DNA of 64,000 nucleotides. Source: Polycyclovorans sp002706265 (GTDB lineage: Bacteria > Pseudomonadota > Gammaproteobacteria > Nevskiales > Nevskiaceae). The stretch covers positions 62,001 through 126,000 of the forward strand of contig CAXBBM010000002.1 of the NCBI GenBank assembly GCA_963973915.1. The letters run 5' to 3'. Below, piece after piece: positions 17,401 through 25,768 of the stretch; within the stretch, counting starts at the first letter, position 1, and each line of letters begins with the position of its first letter. A model generated the notes under the pieces. It had not been told where the DNA came from and searched no databases. It saw only the letters and a list, made by a program, of their open reading frames with translations. Position numbers and translations under genes: made by a program.

Positions 17401-19341
17401 CAACAGAGCGATGATGTGTACGTGTATCAGCCCGGCACGCCCGCGAGCCAGGCGCCCAGCGTCCCGCAGTACGGCGGCACCACGACCCGGGTGATGCCGG
17501 GGCCGGCCGGCGCCGCGCCGCAGGGCCAGGCCGCGCAACCAGACGATTGGCGCTCGCGAACCTCCGGGCCGGTGTTTCCGCGCCAGGCACCGGCCACCGC
17601 GCGGCCGCCCCAGCGGCTGGGCAATGACAACCGCTTCCGCGACGAGGTGCTGGACGAGATTGAATCGATCACCGGGCCGCAGGGCGGTTATGCCGTGCCC
17701 TCCAGTGCGCCGGTGCCCGGTGGATTTTCCACCCGGCTGACACGCCCCCCCGCGCCGCCAACGCCGCAGGTGCCGGTGCCGCAGGTGTATGGCAGCCAGG
17801 TCCCGGCCCAGCCGGTACCATCGGTACAGGGCAGCGGTCTGACCACGGCGCCTGCCCAGCCGGTGGAGGTGATCCGGCCCCGCACCGAGGTTGAATGGGG
17901 TGCGCCGGCCGAACAATACGAAGCCCAGGGGTTGCGCGTGGGCCCTCCGGGCATGGCGACCCAGTTGTCCACGCCCGTTTACCGGCAGCAGGCCGCGCCG
18001 CCGGCGCCCGCGGTGGTGCAGACCCCGGCGTTTCCGGCGCGCGCGCCGCGCACACCCGATGTGCAATTGCGTCAGGACCCGTTGCTCAGCCGTCCATCGT
18101 TTGCGCGCCAACCGGCGCCGACGATACGGCAGGACGCGCCGGGCAATGCCCTGCTGCGTGACATTGCCGACCTGCGTGCGCGGCGCAGCGCCTGGGCGGG
18201 CATGGGGCTCAGCGTGCGCAGTCGCGACGGCGTCGCCGGGCTGGATGAACTGTCCGATATGGAGATGCCCATCGAGTTCAGTTTCGCCGGCGAGCGGGCG
18301 GGGCGCGTCCGTCTGCGGGCCGTGCCGGTGTTTCTCGACGCCGGGACGGTGGCCGGCAGTCAACTGCCGCTGTTCGGCGCGCTGGCCTTGGTCGACCCCG
18401 ACATCCTTGAGGGGCGCAGCTTCGGCCAGAGCGAGAGCGGTATTGCCCTGGGTGCGGCCTACCAGGCCGGCCCGTTCAAGATCGACATTGGCAGCACGCC
18501 GCTGGGGTTCCCCATCGAAACCCTGGTGGGGGGCATGAACTGGCAGCCGTCCATCGGCGACACCAGCTTCAAGCTGGACCTGTCGCGGCGCTCGGTGACC
18601 GACAGCCTGCTGTCCTACGCCGGGGCCTTCGATCCCGGTCTGGGCGAGGACTGGGGCGGCGTCACCAAGAATGGCGCGCGTCTCGACATCAGCCAGGGCC
18701 TCGGGGCCTACGGCGTCTACGGCAACGTGGGCTATCACGTGTATGACGGCGAAAACGTCGCGCGCAACCACGCCTACGAGCTGGGCACCGGCTTCTACGC
18801 CCGTGCGATCGAGCGACCCAACATGCGCGTGACCTGGGGGCTCAACCTCACCACCTTCGCCTTCGACGAAAACCTGCGGCGTTTCACCTTCGGGCACGGC
18901 GGCTATTTCAGTCCGCAATCCTATGTGTCGCTGGCGATACCGGTGGAGCTGGTGGGTGGGCGCAACCGGCTGTCGTATCGCCTCAGCGGGTCACTGGGGA
19001 TCCAGGGCTTTCGTGAAGATGGCACGGCGCTGTTCCCCAACGACTCGGCCCTGCAGACCGCCGTCGAGGCGCTGGTGCTCGACAGCCCCGACACCGAGCA
19101 GGTGGGCGGCTACACCAGCCAAAGCTCCAGCGGCCTGGGCTTTTCGCTGGGCGGCACGCTGGAGTACCTGATCACCGCGCAGTTGGTCGCCGGCGCGCGC
19201 GTGGGCCTGGACAACGCCCGCGACTACGACGAGGCCTACGCCTCGGCCTACCTGCGCTATTTCCTCACGCCCCAGGGGCGTGTGGCGATTCCGCCCGCGC
19301 CGCTGTTCCCCTACTACAACTTTGGAGACCCCAGGCTATGA
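14470..19341 (+). CDS. bcsC: Cellulose secretion TPR/outer-membrane channel BcsC
   Basis: BcsC carries cellulose through the outer membrane: periplasmic TPR superhelix plus a C-terminal beta-barrel. This protein is 1,623 residues, far longer than E. coli BcsC (about 1,150). Order: signal peptide ending AHAQ (about residue 30), TPR array (about 40-880), a proline/glutamine/alanine-rich linker (about 900-1240), then the BCSC_C barrel beginning around MEMPIEFSFAGER. The linker starts just after an A10 tract (17202-17211) encoding three lysines. The start shown is a GTG; a TTG at 14479 is the alternative. It overlaps bcsZ by 13 bases and the following lipoprotein gene by four. The C-terminus (NFGDPRL) is not the usual terminal aromatic. 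Confidence 0.92.
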   Translation: MGALIEPDDWGRWIATGLIVLAMGVTAAHAQGSDPEIAFSNQARHWEAQGRDDLARDSWLRLLRVSPDNPSALAGLALAEARTGRQSAAGVYLERLRKVAPDHPEIPRAEAAIRAASFDQKQLDAPRKLAQEGRFADAVAAYQRAFDGKVPNTRLGLEYYQTLAGTEGGWQPARDGLEGLVKANPDEPIFKVALAQHLTYQEATRREGVQRLSALADEASVAGQVQSAWRQGLIWLSATPRDLPLYRGFISTFGDDAEVGKRLAALEKVGPGGTVATLDSGEIKTYPGPQVRTSTGAAPRGRTAEEVFGERVRQAFERLNDGDIVNAEQDFAQLLAEQPGNADALGGLGIVMLRQERYSEASSLLERATQAQPKSAQRWREALGSARFWGAVRSADAAREAGRPDEAAQRLRAAIAANPEIARQQPEVQSTLADVLLQQGQSGEAEQIYRDLLARDPQNLTAIRGLVGVYSQSNRLQEAIALAERLPPQLQNEIGNLSQLRGQFLREQADQAVRNRDDATAQRLLKEALLLDPESPWTRLSLARIYQREGRTRDANTLVDGLITEGKQLADAYYIKALLLSEQQDWFNALQVLERIPAANRTDDMAALQRRLWVRYETERAAVFARHGRLEEAVQILAVVEPYVDETPELLGALATAWAAVGDEPRAMSYMRQALSRVPNPDIGMRLQYAGLLFALQQDAEFEVVMEDLLRQTGFNDQQSLQMANMRIAYRLRQADLVREDGQLAQAYEYLEPLLRVNPNDPRVLMALARLYNDAREYDRVVALTRRVIDIDPQNADAYRSAINAALAMNELDQADVLLDDAFALEPNSARLYALAGRAARARGEEGRALQLFQHALRLDQEVGGAEGVSGDAPYSPNLFLVAPRHTTGYTQGRAEGVVTHPDDLTGSGPAKKKSPEPGRSPWLVAALNLRPRGDYAADAWAVPAGLQLVRVSTVTEGGQPPVVTQGIPGAEGGVWVQQSDDVYVYQPGTPASQAPSVPQYGGTTTRVMPGPAGAAPQGQAAQPDDWRSRTSGPVFPRQAPATARPPQRLGNDNRFRDEVLDEIESITGPQGGYAVPSSAPVPGGFSTRLTRPPAPPTPQVPVPQVYGSQVPAQPVPSVQGSGLTTAPAQPVEVIRPRTEVEWGAPAEQYEAQGLRVGPPGMATQLSTPVYRQQAAPPAPAVVQTPAFPARAPRTPDVQLRQDPLLSRPSFARQPAPTIRQDAPGNALLRDIADLRARRSAWAGMGLSVRSRDGVAGLDELSDMEMPIEFSFAGERAGRVRLRAVPVFLDAGTVAGSQLPLFGALALVDPDILEGRSFGQSESGIALGAAYQAGPFKIDIGSTPLGFPIETLVGGMNWQPSIGDTSFKLDLSRRSVTDSLLSYAGAFDPGLGEDWGGVTKNGARLDISQGLGAYGVYGNVGYHVYDGENVARNHAYELGTGFYARAIERPNMRVTWGLNLTTFAFDENLRRFTFGHGGYFSPQSYVSLAIPVELVGGRNRLSYRLSGSLGIQGFREDGTALFPNDSALQTAVEALVLDSPDTEQVGGYTSQSSSGLGFSLGGTLEYLITAQLVAGARVGLDNARDYDEAYASAYLRYFLTPQGRVAIPPAPLFPYYNFGDPRL
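17202..17211 (+). repeat. A10 homopolymer inside bcsC
   Basis: Ten consecutive A residues in a GC-rich coding region, read as the end of an Ala codon plus three Lys codons. One extra A would give the stop TGA three codons later; one fewer gives TAG about a dozen codons later. Either would produce a TPR-only protein without the outer-membrane barrel. Confidence 0.95.
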
Positions 19342-19907
19342 GCCGCTGGCTGTGGTGGGCGCCCTTGCTGGTGCTGATGATGACGGGCTGTGCCGTTCAG
19401 CAGGCCGAGCGGCGCATCATTCCCGTGGGAGATGCCGACTACCGCGTCGAGACCTCGGGGCCGCTGCGCGACACCTACCCGGTGCCGGTGCGCGAAACGC
19501 CGTTCGAGCCCGAGCGTCAGCCAATGTTCGTCACCCAGGACATGGTGGCCCGGCAGCATCTTGCCGAGGGGCGACCCGATGCCGCCGAACAGGCCTTGCA
19601 GGAAGCCCTGCAAGTGAACCCCTTCGACCCGGCAGCCATGAACAACCTGGCGGTGGTGCGCAGTGAACAAGGCCATTACTACGAGGCCATTGACCTGCTG
19701 GAGCGCGCGTCGCGGCTGTCACCCGACGATCCCGAGATCGCCGCCAATCTGGCCCGACTGCGTCATTGGGTGCAGGCCTATGGCATGAGCGCTGCCGACC
19801 CTTATGGCGTGCTGCCGCACCCCGCCGACGGCACACCCACCTTGAATCAGCCCAGCGTGCCGCCCCCGGCGCCGCCGCTGTGGAATGCCCAGCCCAGCCG
19901 ATACTGA
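19338..19907 (+). CDS. TPR-containing lipoprotein at end of cellulose operon
   Basis: A 189-residue protein with a signal peptide and lipobox (LMMTGC; Cys18), so it should be lipidated and membrane-anchored facing the periplasm. Residues about 65-140 form at least two TPR-like helical pairs (LAEGRPDAAEQALQEALQVN and a second with LNNLAVVRSEQGHYYEAIDLLE-type spacing). The C-terminus is proline-rich. It overlaps the bcsC stop by ATGA and is followed by a terminator, so it is the last gene of the bcs operon. I do not recognise a named Bcs family; a scaffold or BcsC-assembly role is inference. Confidence 0.85.
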   Translation: MSRWLWWAPLLVLMMTGCAVQQAERRIIPVGDADYRVETSGPLRDTYPVPVRETPFEPERQPMFVTQDMVARQHLAEGRPDAAEQALQEALQVNPFDPAAMNNLAVVRSEQGHYYEAIDLLERASRLSPDDPEIAANLARLRHWVQAYGMSAADPYGVLPHPADGTPTLNQPSVPPPAPPLWNAQPSRY

Positions 19908-19923
19908 ACCGGTTGCCGTGTCC

Positions 19924-19956
19924 GCCCGTCGACGCCAGCCGTTGGCGGGCTTTTTT
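19924..19956 (+). terminator. Rho-independent terminator of the bcs operon
   Basis: GC-rich hairpin formed by GCCCG/CGGGC with an alternative inner stem CGCCA/TTGGCG, directly followed by six T residues (19951-19956). It sits 17 bases after the lipoprotein stop. Confidence 0.8.
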
Positions 19957-19979
19957 GATGATGAATGGGAGAGTCGATG

Positions 19980-20264
19980 ATGTTGAAACACAGTGTCTAT
20001 TTCGACGGCGCGGTTCAAAGCGTCGGCTTCGAGCGCTTGGGCCGGCGCGCCACCGTGGGCGTCATCGCCGCCGGTGAATACCACTTCGGCACCGACGGTG
20101 CCGAGCGCATGACCGTGGTCAGCGGTACGCTGCGGGCCCGGCTCGACGGGACGGCCGACTGGGTGCACTACCCGGCGGGCACCTGTTTCGAGATTCCGCC
20201 GTCCAGCGGTTTCGACGTTGAAGCGCTTGGGGGGCCGGCCGCGTATCTCTGCGAGTTTCTGTAG
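19980..20264 (+). CDS. ppnP: Pyrimidine/purine nucleoside phosphorylase PpnP
   Basis: Small cupin that phosphorolyses several nucleosides to base and ribose-1-phosphate. The 94-residue product aligns along its length with E. coli PpnP (YaiE): the SVGFERLGR-type start, VGVIAAGEYHFGT, ERMTVVSGTLRARL, the FEIPPSSGFDV cupin strand and the terminal YLCEFL. A GGGAGA ribosome-binding stretch precedes the start; an ATG one codon earlier (19977) is equally possible. It follows the bcs terminator and is separated by 56 bases from the amidase. Confidence 0.92.
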   Translation: MLKHSVYFDGAVQSVGFERLGRRATVGVIAAGEYHFGTDGAERMTVVSGTLRARLDGTADWVHYPAGTCFEIPPSSGFDVEALGGPAAYLCEFL

Positions 20265-20320
20265 CCTCGCGCATCGCGGCGGCATGGTGACGCGGGCCCG
20301 CCTCAACCAGGGAGACGAAC

Positions 20321-21796
20321 GTGGATTTTGACGCCTACCGACAACGCGATGGCCTTGGCCTTGCGCAGGCCGTGGCGGCGGGCGAGACCACCGCAGCCGA
20401 GCTGCTGGCGCTGGCACAGGCCCGCGCGGCGGCGGTCAACCCGAAGATCAACGCCATCGTCGTCGACATGGCCGCCCAGGCCGAGGCACAGGCCCGCCTG
20501 CCGCAGAAGGGTCCGTTTGCCGGCGTGCCGTTCCTGATCAAGGACCTGATCCAGGATTACGCAGGCGTGCCCACCACCTGGGGCTCGCGGGCTTGGGTCG
20601 GCAACGTGCCGACCGAGCATGCCCACATGGTGGCGCGGTGGCTCAAGGCCGGGCTGGTGATCTTCGGCAAGACCAACACGCCCGAACTGGGCCTGAAGGG
20701 CACCACCGAGCCGCTGCTGTGGGGGCCGTGTCGCAATCCCTGGCAGCTTGAACACAGCGCCGGCGGCTCCAGTGGCGGGTCGGCGGCCGCAGTGGCGGCC
20801 GGCATCGTGCCCATGGCCGGCGCCAACGACGGCGGCGGTTCGATCCGCATCCCGGCCGCGATGTGTGGCCTGTTCGGCTTTCGGCCGGGGCGCGGCCGCG
20901 TCTCCGTCGGGCCGGCCTTCGCCGAGGTCTGGGAAGGCGCCAGCGCCGATGGCGTGGTCAGCATCAGCGTGCGCGACGCCGCCGCCATGCTCGATGTCAT
21001 GAGCGGACCTGAAACGGGTGATCCTTACCCCTTTTCCGCCGCGCCCGCGCCCTATCAGCAACAGGCGGCCCAGCCGCCGCGGCCGCTGCGCATTGCCTAC
21101 TGCGACCGTTCGCCGCTGGGCACCCCGGTGCACGCCGATTATCGCGCCGCGCTGCAGCGCACGGCGGTGCAACTGGTGGAACTGGGGCATCACGTCGAGG
21201 CCGCCGAACCTGAAATCGACGGTCAGGCCCTGGCCCGCGCCTACTTTCATCTGTACTTCGGGCAGGTTGCCGCCAGCGTTGCCGAAGCGGTGGCGGGCGG
21301 CGCCAGCGAGCAGGCGTTCGAGCTGGAAACCCGTGTGCTGGCGATGCTGGGCCGCGCCATCAGCGCCGGCGAATATGTCGCCCAGCACCGACTGTGGAAC
21401 CAGTTCAGCCGCGCGCTGGGGCGCTTCTACGCCCAATATGACCTGTACCTGACGCCCAGCCTCGCGCAGCCGCCGGCGCGCATCGGCAGTCAGGAGATGC
21501 CGCGCTGGCAGCAATTGACGGTGCAGCCGCTGCTGGCGGCGAATCTCGGCGGCGCCCTGCTCAAGACCGGCATCGTCGATCAGATGGCCAACGAACAGTT
21601 GGCGCGCGTGCCCTTTACCCAGTTGGCCAACCTCACCGGCACGCCGTCGATGAGCGTGCCCCTGCATCAGGCCGACGATGGCCTGCCCATCGGGGTGTTG
21701 TTCAACGGCCCGGTGGGCGGCGAGGCCACCCTGTTGCAACTGGCCACCCAGCTTGAAGCGGCACACCCCTGGGCGCAGCGCCGCCCCATGCCATGA
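20321..21796 (+). CDS. Amidase (amidase-signature family)
   Basis: Hydrolyses a carboxamide; the substrate cannot be told from sequence. The 491-residue protein has the complete Ser-cisSer-Lys triad of the family: Lys74 in FLIKDL, Ser150 in SAGGSSGGSAAA and Ser174 in GGGSIRIPAA. Length and lack of a signal peptide suggest a cytoplasmic enzyme. It is not GatA: no gatC or gatB is adjacent. The start is GTG with GGGAGA about eight bases upstream. Its stop overlaps the glnE start by ATGA, so the two are co-translated, which need not imply a shared pathway. Confidence 0.9.
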   Translation: MDFDAYRQRDGLGLAQAVAAGETTAAELLALAQARAAAVNPKINAIVVDMAAQAEAQARLPQKGPFAGVPFLIKDLIQDYAGVPTTWGSRAWVGNVPTEHAHMVARWLKAGLVIFGKTNTPELGLKGTTEPLLWGPCRNPWQLEHSAGGSSGGSAAAVAAGIVPMAGANDGGGSIRIPAAMCGLFGFRPGRGRVSVGPAFAEVWEGASADGVVSISVRDAAAMLDVMSGPETGDPYPFSAAPAPYQQQAAQPPRPLRIAYCDRSPLGTPVHADYRAALQRTAVQLVELGHHVEAAEPEIDGQALARAYFHLYFGQVAASVAEAVAGGASEQAFELETRVLAMLGRAISAGEYVAQHRLWNQFSRALGRFYAQYDLYLTPSLAQPPARIGSQEMPRWQQLTVQPLLAANLGGALLKTGIVDQMANEQLARVPFTQLANLTGTPSMSVPLHQADDGLPIGVLFNGPVGGEATLLQLATQLEAAHPWAQRRPMP

Positions 21797-24519
21797 GGCC
21801 GGCACTGCAGGCCAGTCCGTGGCTGGCGGAGTGGGCACAGCTACGGCCCGCCTGGTTTACCGATGCAGCTCTGGCCGAGCCCAGCGTGCGCTGGACCGAG
21901 CCACGCCCCAGCGATGAACCCGCAGCCATGCGCTACCTGCGCGAAAACGTGTTGCGCGAGCGCATGCGCCTGGCGGTGCGTGATCTCGAAGGGCTGGATG
22001 ACCTCGACACCACCCTGCATGGGCTCAGCGACCTGGCCGAAGCGGCGTGCGCGCTGGCCTTGACGGTGGCCCAGGAGGTGGTGGCTCAGGTGCACGGCTG
22101 GCCGGTCGATGAGCGCGGGCAGCGCATTCAGCCGATGATTCTCGGCATGGGCAAGCTCGGCGGGCGCGAGCTCAATTTTTCCAGCGACATCGACCTGATC
22201 TTCACCTTTACCGCCCAGGGCGAGACCGACGGCCCGCGCACGCTGGATGCCGGCGGCTTTTTCGCCAAGGTGGTGCAGCGCTTCACCCGCCTGCTGGCCG
22301 AGCGCACGCCCGACGGGTTTGTCTACCGTGTCGACTGGATGCTGCGACCCTTCGGCAGCGCCGGCGCCGCCGCCGCCAGCTTTGCGGCGATGGAGGACTA
22401 CTACCAGGTCCACGGCCGCGAGTGGGAGCGCTACGCCTTGATCAAGGCGCGGCCCATCGCCGGCGACCTGCAGGCCGGATGCCGGTTGCTGGCCAGCCTC
22501 ACGCCGTTCATCTACCGGCGCTATCTCGACTTCGATGCCATCAACAGCCTGCGCGAATTGAAGCGGCTGATTGAAGATGAAGTGCTGCGCAAGGGGCTGG
22601 ATGACCACATCAAGCTCGGGGCCGGCGGCATTCGTGAGGTCGAATTCATCGTCCAGAGCTTTCAGCTGGTGCGCGGCGGACAGGACACCGGTCTGCGCTC
22701 GACGCAGCTTCGGCCGACCCTGGCGCTGTTGGGCGATCAGCGGCTGCTCGACCCCGAGCGCGCGCGGCAGCTCGACGCCGACTATGCCTATCTGCGGCGG
22801 CTGGAAAACGCCATCCAGATGCAGGCCGACGAGCAGACCCATCGCTTCCCCAGTGACCCGCAGGTGCAGGCGCGGCTGGCGCGTCCCCTGGGCCTTGCCG
22901 ATGCGGCCGCGCTGGTCGACACCACGCGCGCGGTCCGCCAGCGGGTGCGCGCCCTGTTTGCAGAGGTGTTCGCCGAGGACAAGGTCGACGACTCGCCGCT
23001 GACCCGGCTGGTGGGGCTGGTGTTTGACCAGCGCATCGAGGTGGACGCCTTGGCCGAAGCCCTGCACGAGGCTGGATTGCAGCCCGCCGAGCCCCTGGCG
23101 CGAGACCTGGTGTCGTTGGCGGCGGACCGGCACCTGAGCTTCCTGCGTGCCAGCACCGTCGAGCGCCTGCGCACCCTGGTCGGCCAGGTGCTGGGCGAAG
23201 CCGTCGACGTGCCGCAGCCCGGGGTCACGGCGCGGCGGGTGCTGCGCATCGTCGCCGCCATCACCGGCCGCAGCACCTACATCAGCCTGCTGCGCGATGC
23301 GCCGGTGGCGCGTCGCCACCTGTTGCAACTGGCCGCGGCCAGCCCCTGGCTCAGTGAGTATCTGGCCGGCAGCCCGGCGCTGCTCGACCAGTTGCTGGAC
23401 CCCCGCACCTTGCTTGCGCCCATGACCCGCGAAGGCATTGCCAGCGAACTGCAGGACCGGCTCGACAACCTGCCTCCCGAAGACCCCGAGGGGCTGAACA
23501 ACACCCTGCGACGCTTCCAGAAGGACATCACCCTCAGGGTCGCGGCGGCCGATCTGCTGGAAGACCTGCCCCTGGTCAAGGTCAGCGACTGCCTGACCTG
23601 GCTGGCGGAATGCCTGCTCGAAACCGCCCTGAAACAGACCAGTGAGGCAATGACCGCAGAGTTTGGCCAGCCGGTGAAGGCCGACGGCAGCGCCGCCGGG
23701 CTGGGCGTGATCGGCTACGGCAAGCTGGGCGGCATCGAAATGGGCTATGGCTCCGATCTCGACCTGGTGTTCATCCATGACGCAGACGACCCGCAGGCCG
23801 AGACCGTGGGCGGCCCGCGCAGCCTCGACGTGAGCACCTGGTTCGCCCGCTGTGCGCAGCGGCTGATCAACCTGCTGTCAACGCGCACCGGCACCGGGCG
23901 AGTCTATGAAGTGGACCTGCAATTGCGCCCCAACGGGCAATCGGGTCTGGTGGTGATCTCGCTGTCGGGCTTTGCCCGTTACCAGCTCGAATCCGCCTGG
24001 ACCTGGGAGCATCAGGCCCTGACCCGCGCCCGGTTTCTCAGCGGTCCGGCCTCGCTGGAGGCGGCCTTCTGGGCGCTACGCCGCGACGTGCTGGCACAGC
24101 CGCGCGACCGGCGCGCGCTGGCCAAAGCCATCGTCGACATGCGGCAGAAAATGCGCGCCAGCCTCGACCGCAGCACCGAGACCGACTGGGACATCAAGCA
24201 CGGTGTCGGCGGCCTGACCGACGCCGAGTTCATCACCCAGTTTCTGGTGCTGCGCGAGGCGGCGCGTGTGCCCGCGGTATTGCAGTGGTCCGACAACTGG
24301 CGGCAACTGGAGGTGCTGGCCGACTGCGACGTGATCTCCACCGCGTTCAAGGATGATCTGATCAGCGCCTACCGGGAATTGCGAGACCTGGCCCACGGCC
24401 GCTCGCTGGAAAACGCCGGCAACCTCGCGCCGCGCGGCACCGCCGCCGCGTCCCAGGCGGTGATTGCCGATGCGTGGACGGCCGTGTTCGGCGGCGGTGC
24501 GGCGGGGCAGGACGCCTAG
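21793..24519 (+). CDS. glnE: Bifunctional glutamine synthetase adenylyltransferase/deadenylylase
   Basis: GlnE attaches AMP to glutamine synthetase and removes it again in response to PII and glutamine, tuning nitrogen assimilation. The 908-residue product has both nucleotidyltransferase domains: the N-terminal adenylyl-removing domain with GMGKLGGRELNFSSDIDL, and the C-terminal transferase with GYGKLGGIEMGYGSDLDL, each with the paired aspartates that bind metal. The central helical regulatory part lies between. Slightly shorter than E. coli GlnE (946). It overlaps the amidase gene by four bases and is followed by ilvE with its own promoter. Confidence 0.97.
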   Translation: MRPALQASPWLAEWAQLRPAWFTDAALAEPSVRWTEPRPSDEPAAMRYLRENVLRERMRLAVRDLEGLDDLDTTLHGLSDLAEAACALALTVAQEVVAQVHGWPVDERGQRIQPMILGMGKLGGRELNFSSDIDLIFTFTAQGETDGPRTLDAGGFFAKVVQRFTRLLAERTPDGFVYRVDWMLRPFGSAGAAAASFAAMEDYYQVHGREWERYALIKARPIAGDLQAGCRLLASLTPFIYRRYLDFDAINSLRELKRLIEDEVLRKGLDDHIKLGAGGIREVEFIVQSFQLVRGGQDTGLRSTQLRPTLALLGDQRLLDPERARQLDADYAYLRRLENAIQMQADEQTHRFPSDPQVQARLARPLGLADAAALVDTTRAVRQRVRALFAEVFAEDKVDDSPLTRLVGLVFDQRIEVDALAEALHEAGLQPAEPLARDLVSLAADRHLSFLRASTVERLRTLVGQVLGEAVDVPQPGVTARRVLRIVAAITGRSTYISLLRDAPVARRHLLQLAAASPWLSEYLAGSPALLDQLLDPRTLLAPMTREGIASELQDRLDNLPPEDPEGLNNTLRRFQKDITLRVAAADLLEDLPLVKVSDCLTWLAECLLETALKQTSEAMTAEFGQPVKADGSAAGLGVIGYGKLGGIEMGYGSDLDLVFIHDADDPQAETVGGPRSLDVSTWFARCAQRLINLLSTRTGTGRVYEVDLQLRPNGQSGLVVISLSGFARYQLESAWTWEHQALTRARFLSGPASLEAAFWALRRDVLAQPRDRRALAKAIVDMRQKMRASLDRSTETDWDIKHGVGGLTDAEFITQFLVLREAARVPAVLQWSDNWRQLEVLADCDVISTAFKDDLISAYRELRDLAHGRSLENAGNLAPRGTAAASQAVIADAWTAVFGGGAAGQDA

Positions 24520-24557
24520 GGGCTGCGCCTGCGTCTGTGCTTTCGCCGCGCGCTCCT

Positions 24558-24563
24558 TATAAT
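24558..24563 (+). promoter_or_regulatory. -10 element before ilvE
   Basis: A perfect TATAAT in GC-rich DNA, 50 bases before the ilvE start. No good -35 hexamer lies at 16-18 bases (the position reads CTGTGC), so an activator or a weak -35 is implied. Confidence 0.5.
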
Positions 24564-24613
24564 CGCCGGCTTGCCCGCAGGCCGCGGCCAACCCATTCCT
24601 AGGACTGACACGC

Positions 24614-25537
24614 ATGACCTCCTTTGCCGATCGCGACGGCTTCATCTGGTTCGATGGTGAACTCAAGCCCTGGCGCGAGTGCACCACCCACGTTCTGACC
24701 TATTCGCTGCACTACGGCGTGGGCTGCTTCGAGGGCGTGCGCGCCTATCAGACGCCCGGCGGCACCGCCATTTTCCGGCTGGAAGAACACACCCGTCGCC
24801 TGATGAACTCGGCCAAGATCATCGGCATGGCAATGCCCTTCACCGCCGGGCAGCTCAACGAAGCCCAGAAGGACGTGCTGCGCGCCAACAAGCTTGACAG
24901 CGCCTACCTGCGGCCGATGGCGTTCTACGGTTCCGAAGGCATGGGCTTGCGGGCAACCGGCCTCAAAACCCACGTCATCGTCGCTGCCTGGGAGTGGGGC
25001 GCCTACCTCGGGGTCGAGAACATGGAGCGCGGCATTCGCGTGAAGACCAGTTCGTTTTCGCGCAACTACGTGAACGCCTCGATGTGCCGCGCCAAGGCCA
25101 ACGCCAATTACCTCAACTCGTCGATGGCGCTCAACGAAGTGCTGAAAGACGGATATGACGAAGCGCTGATGCTCGACCCCGACGGTTACGTCGCCGAGGG
25201 CAGCGCCGAAAACATTTTCGTGGTCACCAACGGCGTGATCTCCACCCCCGATGTCACCAGCGCGCTGGATGGCATCACCCGCCGCACGGTGATGACCCTG
25301 GCTGAGGAATTCGGCTACACCGTTCGTGAGCGGCGCATCACCCGTGACGAGCTGTATTGCTGCGACGAAGCCTTCTTCACCGGCACCGCGGCCGAAGTGA
25401 CGCCGATTCGTGAAGTCGACAACCGCGCGGTGGGTCAGGGCAGTCGCGGTCCGGTCACCGCAAAACTGCAGGCCGCGTATCTCGATGCGGTCACCGGCAA
25501 GTTGCCCGCCCACAAGGCTTGGCTGACCGCCATCTGA
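24614..25537 (+). CDS. ilvE: Branched-chain amino acid aminotransferase
   Basis: PLP enzyme of fold type IV that makes leucine, isoleucine and valine from their keto acids with glutamate. At 307 residues it has the expected length. Visible landmarks: SLHYGVGCFEGVRAY, the PLP lysine in RAKANANYLNSSMA, the EGSAENIFVV phosphate-binding loop, LDGITRRTV, and FFTGTAAEVTPI near the C-terminus. It belongs with ilvB at 47304-49148 in the branched-chain pathway, although the two are 22 kb apart. A strong hairpin terminator follows. Confidence 0.96.
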   Translation: MTSFADRDGFIWFDGELKPWRECTTHVLTYSLHYGVGCFEGVRAYQTPGGTAIFRLEEHTRRLMNSAKIIGMAMPFTAGQLNEAQKDVLRANKLDSAYLRPMAFYGSEGMGLRATGLKTHVIVAAWEWGAYLGVENMERGIRVKTSSFSRNYVNASMCRAKANANYLNSSMALNEVLKDGYDEALMLDPDGYVAEGSAENIFVVTNGVISTPDVTSALDGITRRTVMTLAEEFGYTVRERRITRDELYCCDEAFFTGTAAEVTPIREVDNRAVGQGSRGPVTAKLQAAYLDAVTGKLPAHKAWLTAI

Positions 25538-25571
25538 GGGCCATCTCGGCCGCACCGAGGTCCCGGCTCCG

Positions 25572-25607
25572 GGCGCGCGTCTTCTGGCACGAAGGCGCGC
25601 GCCTTTT
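25572..25607 (+). terminator. Terminator of ilvE
   Basis: Arms GGCGCGCGTCTTC (25572-25584) and GAAGGCGCGCGCC (25591-25603) pair at all 13 positions (one G-U), six-base loop, then TTTT. Confidence 0.85.
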
Positions 25608-25768
25608 GCGTTGTCGCCCCGAGCGGGCGGCGAGGCGCCCGGGTGCTGGGTTGTATTTCCTATTCCGGAGGCGTCCACACGGTTGATTGTCCTAGCGGGT
25701 CGGGGGCGCGCAGGCCGTAGAGTCTGGCCTGGAGCATGCGCGTTCGACCGCCTGCAAGAGGAGAGCAC

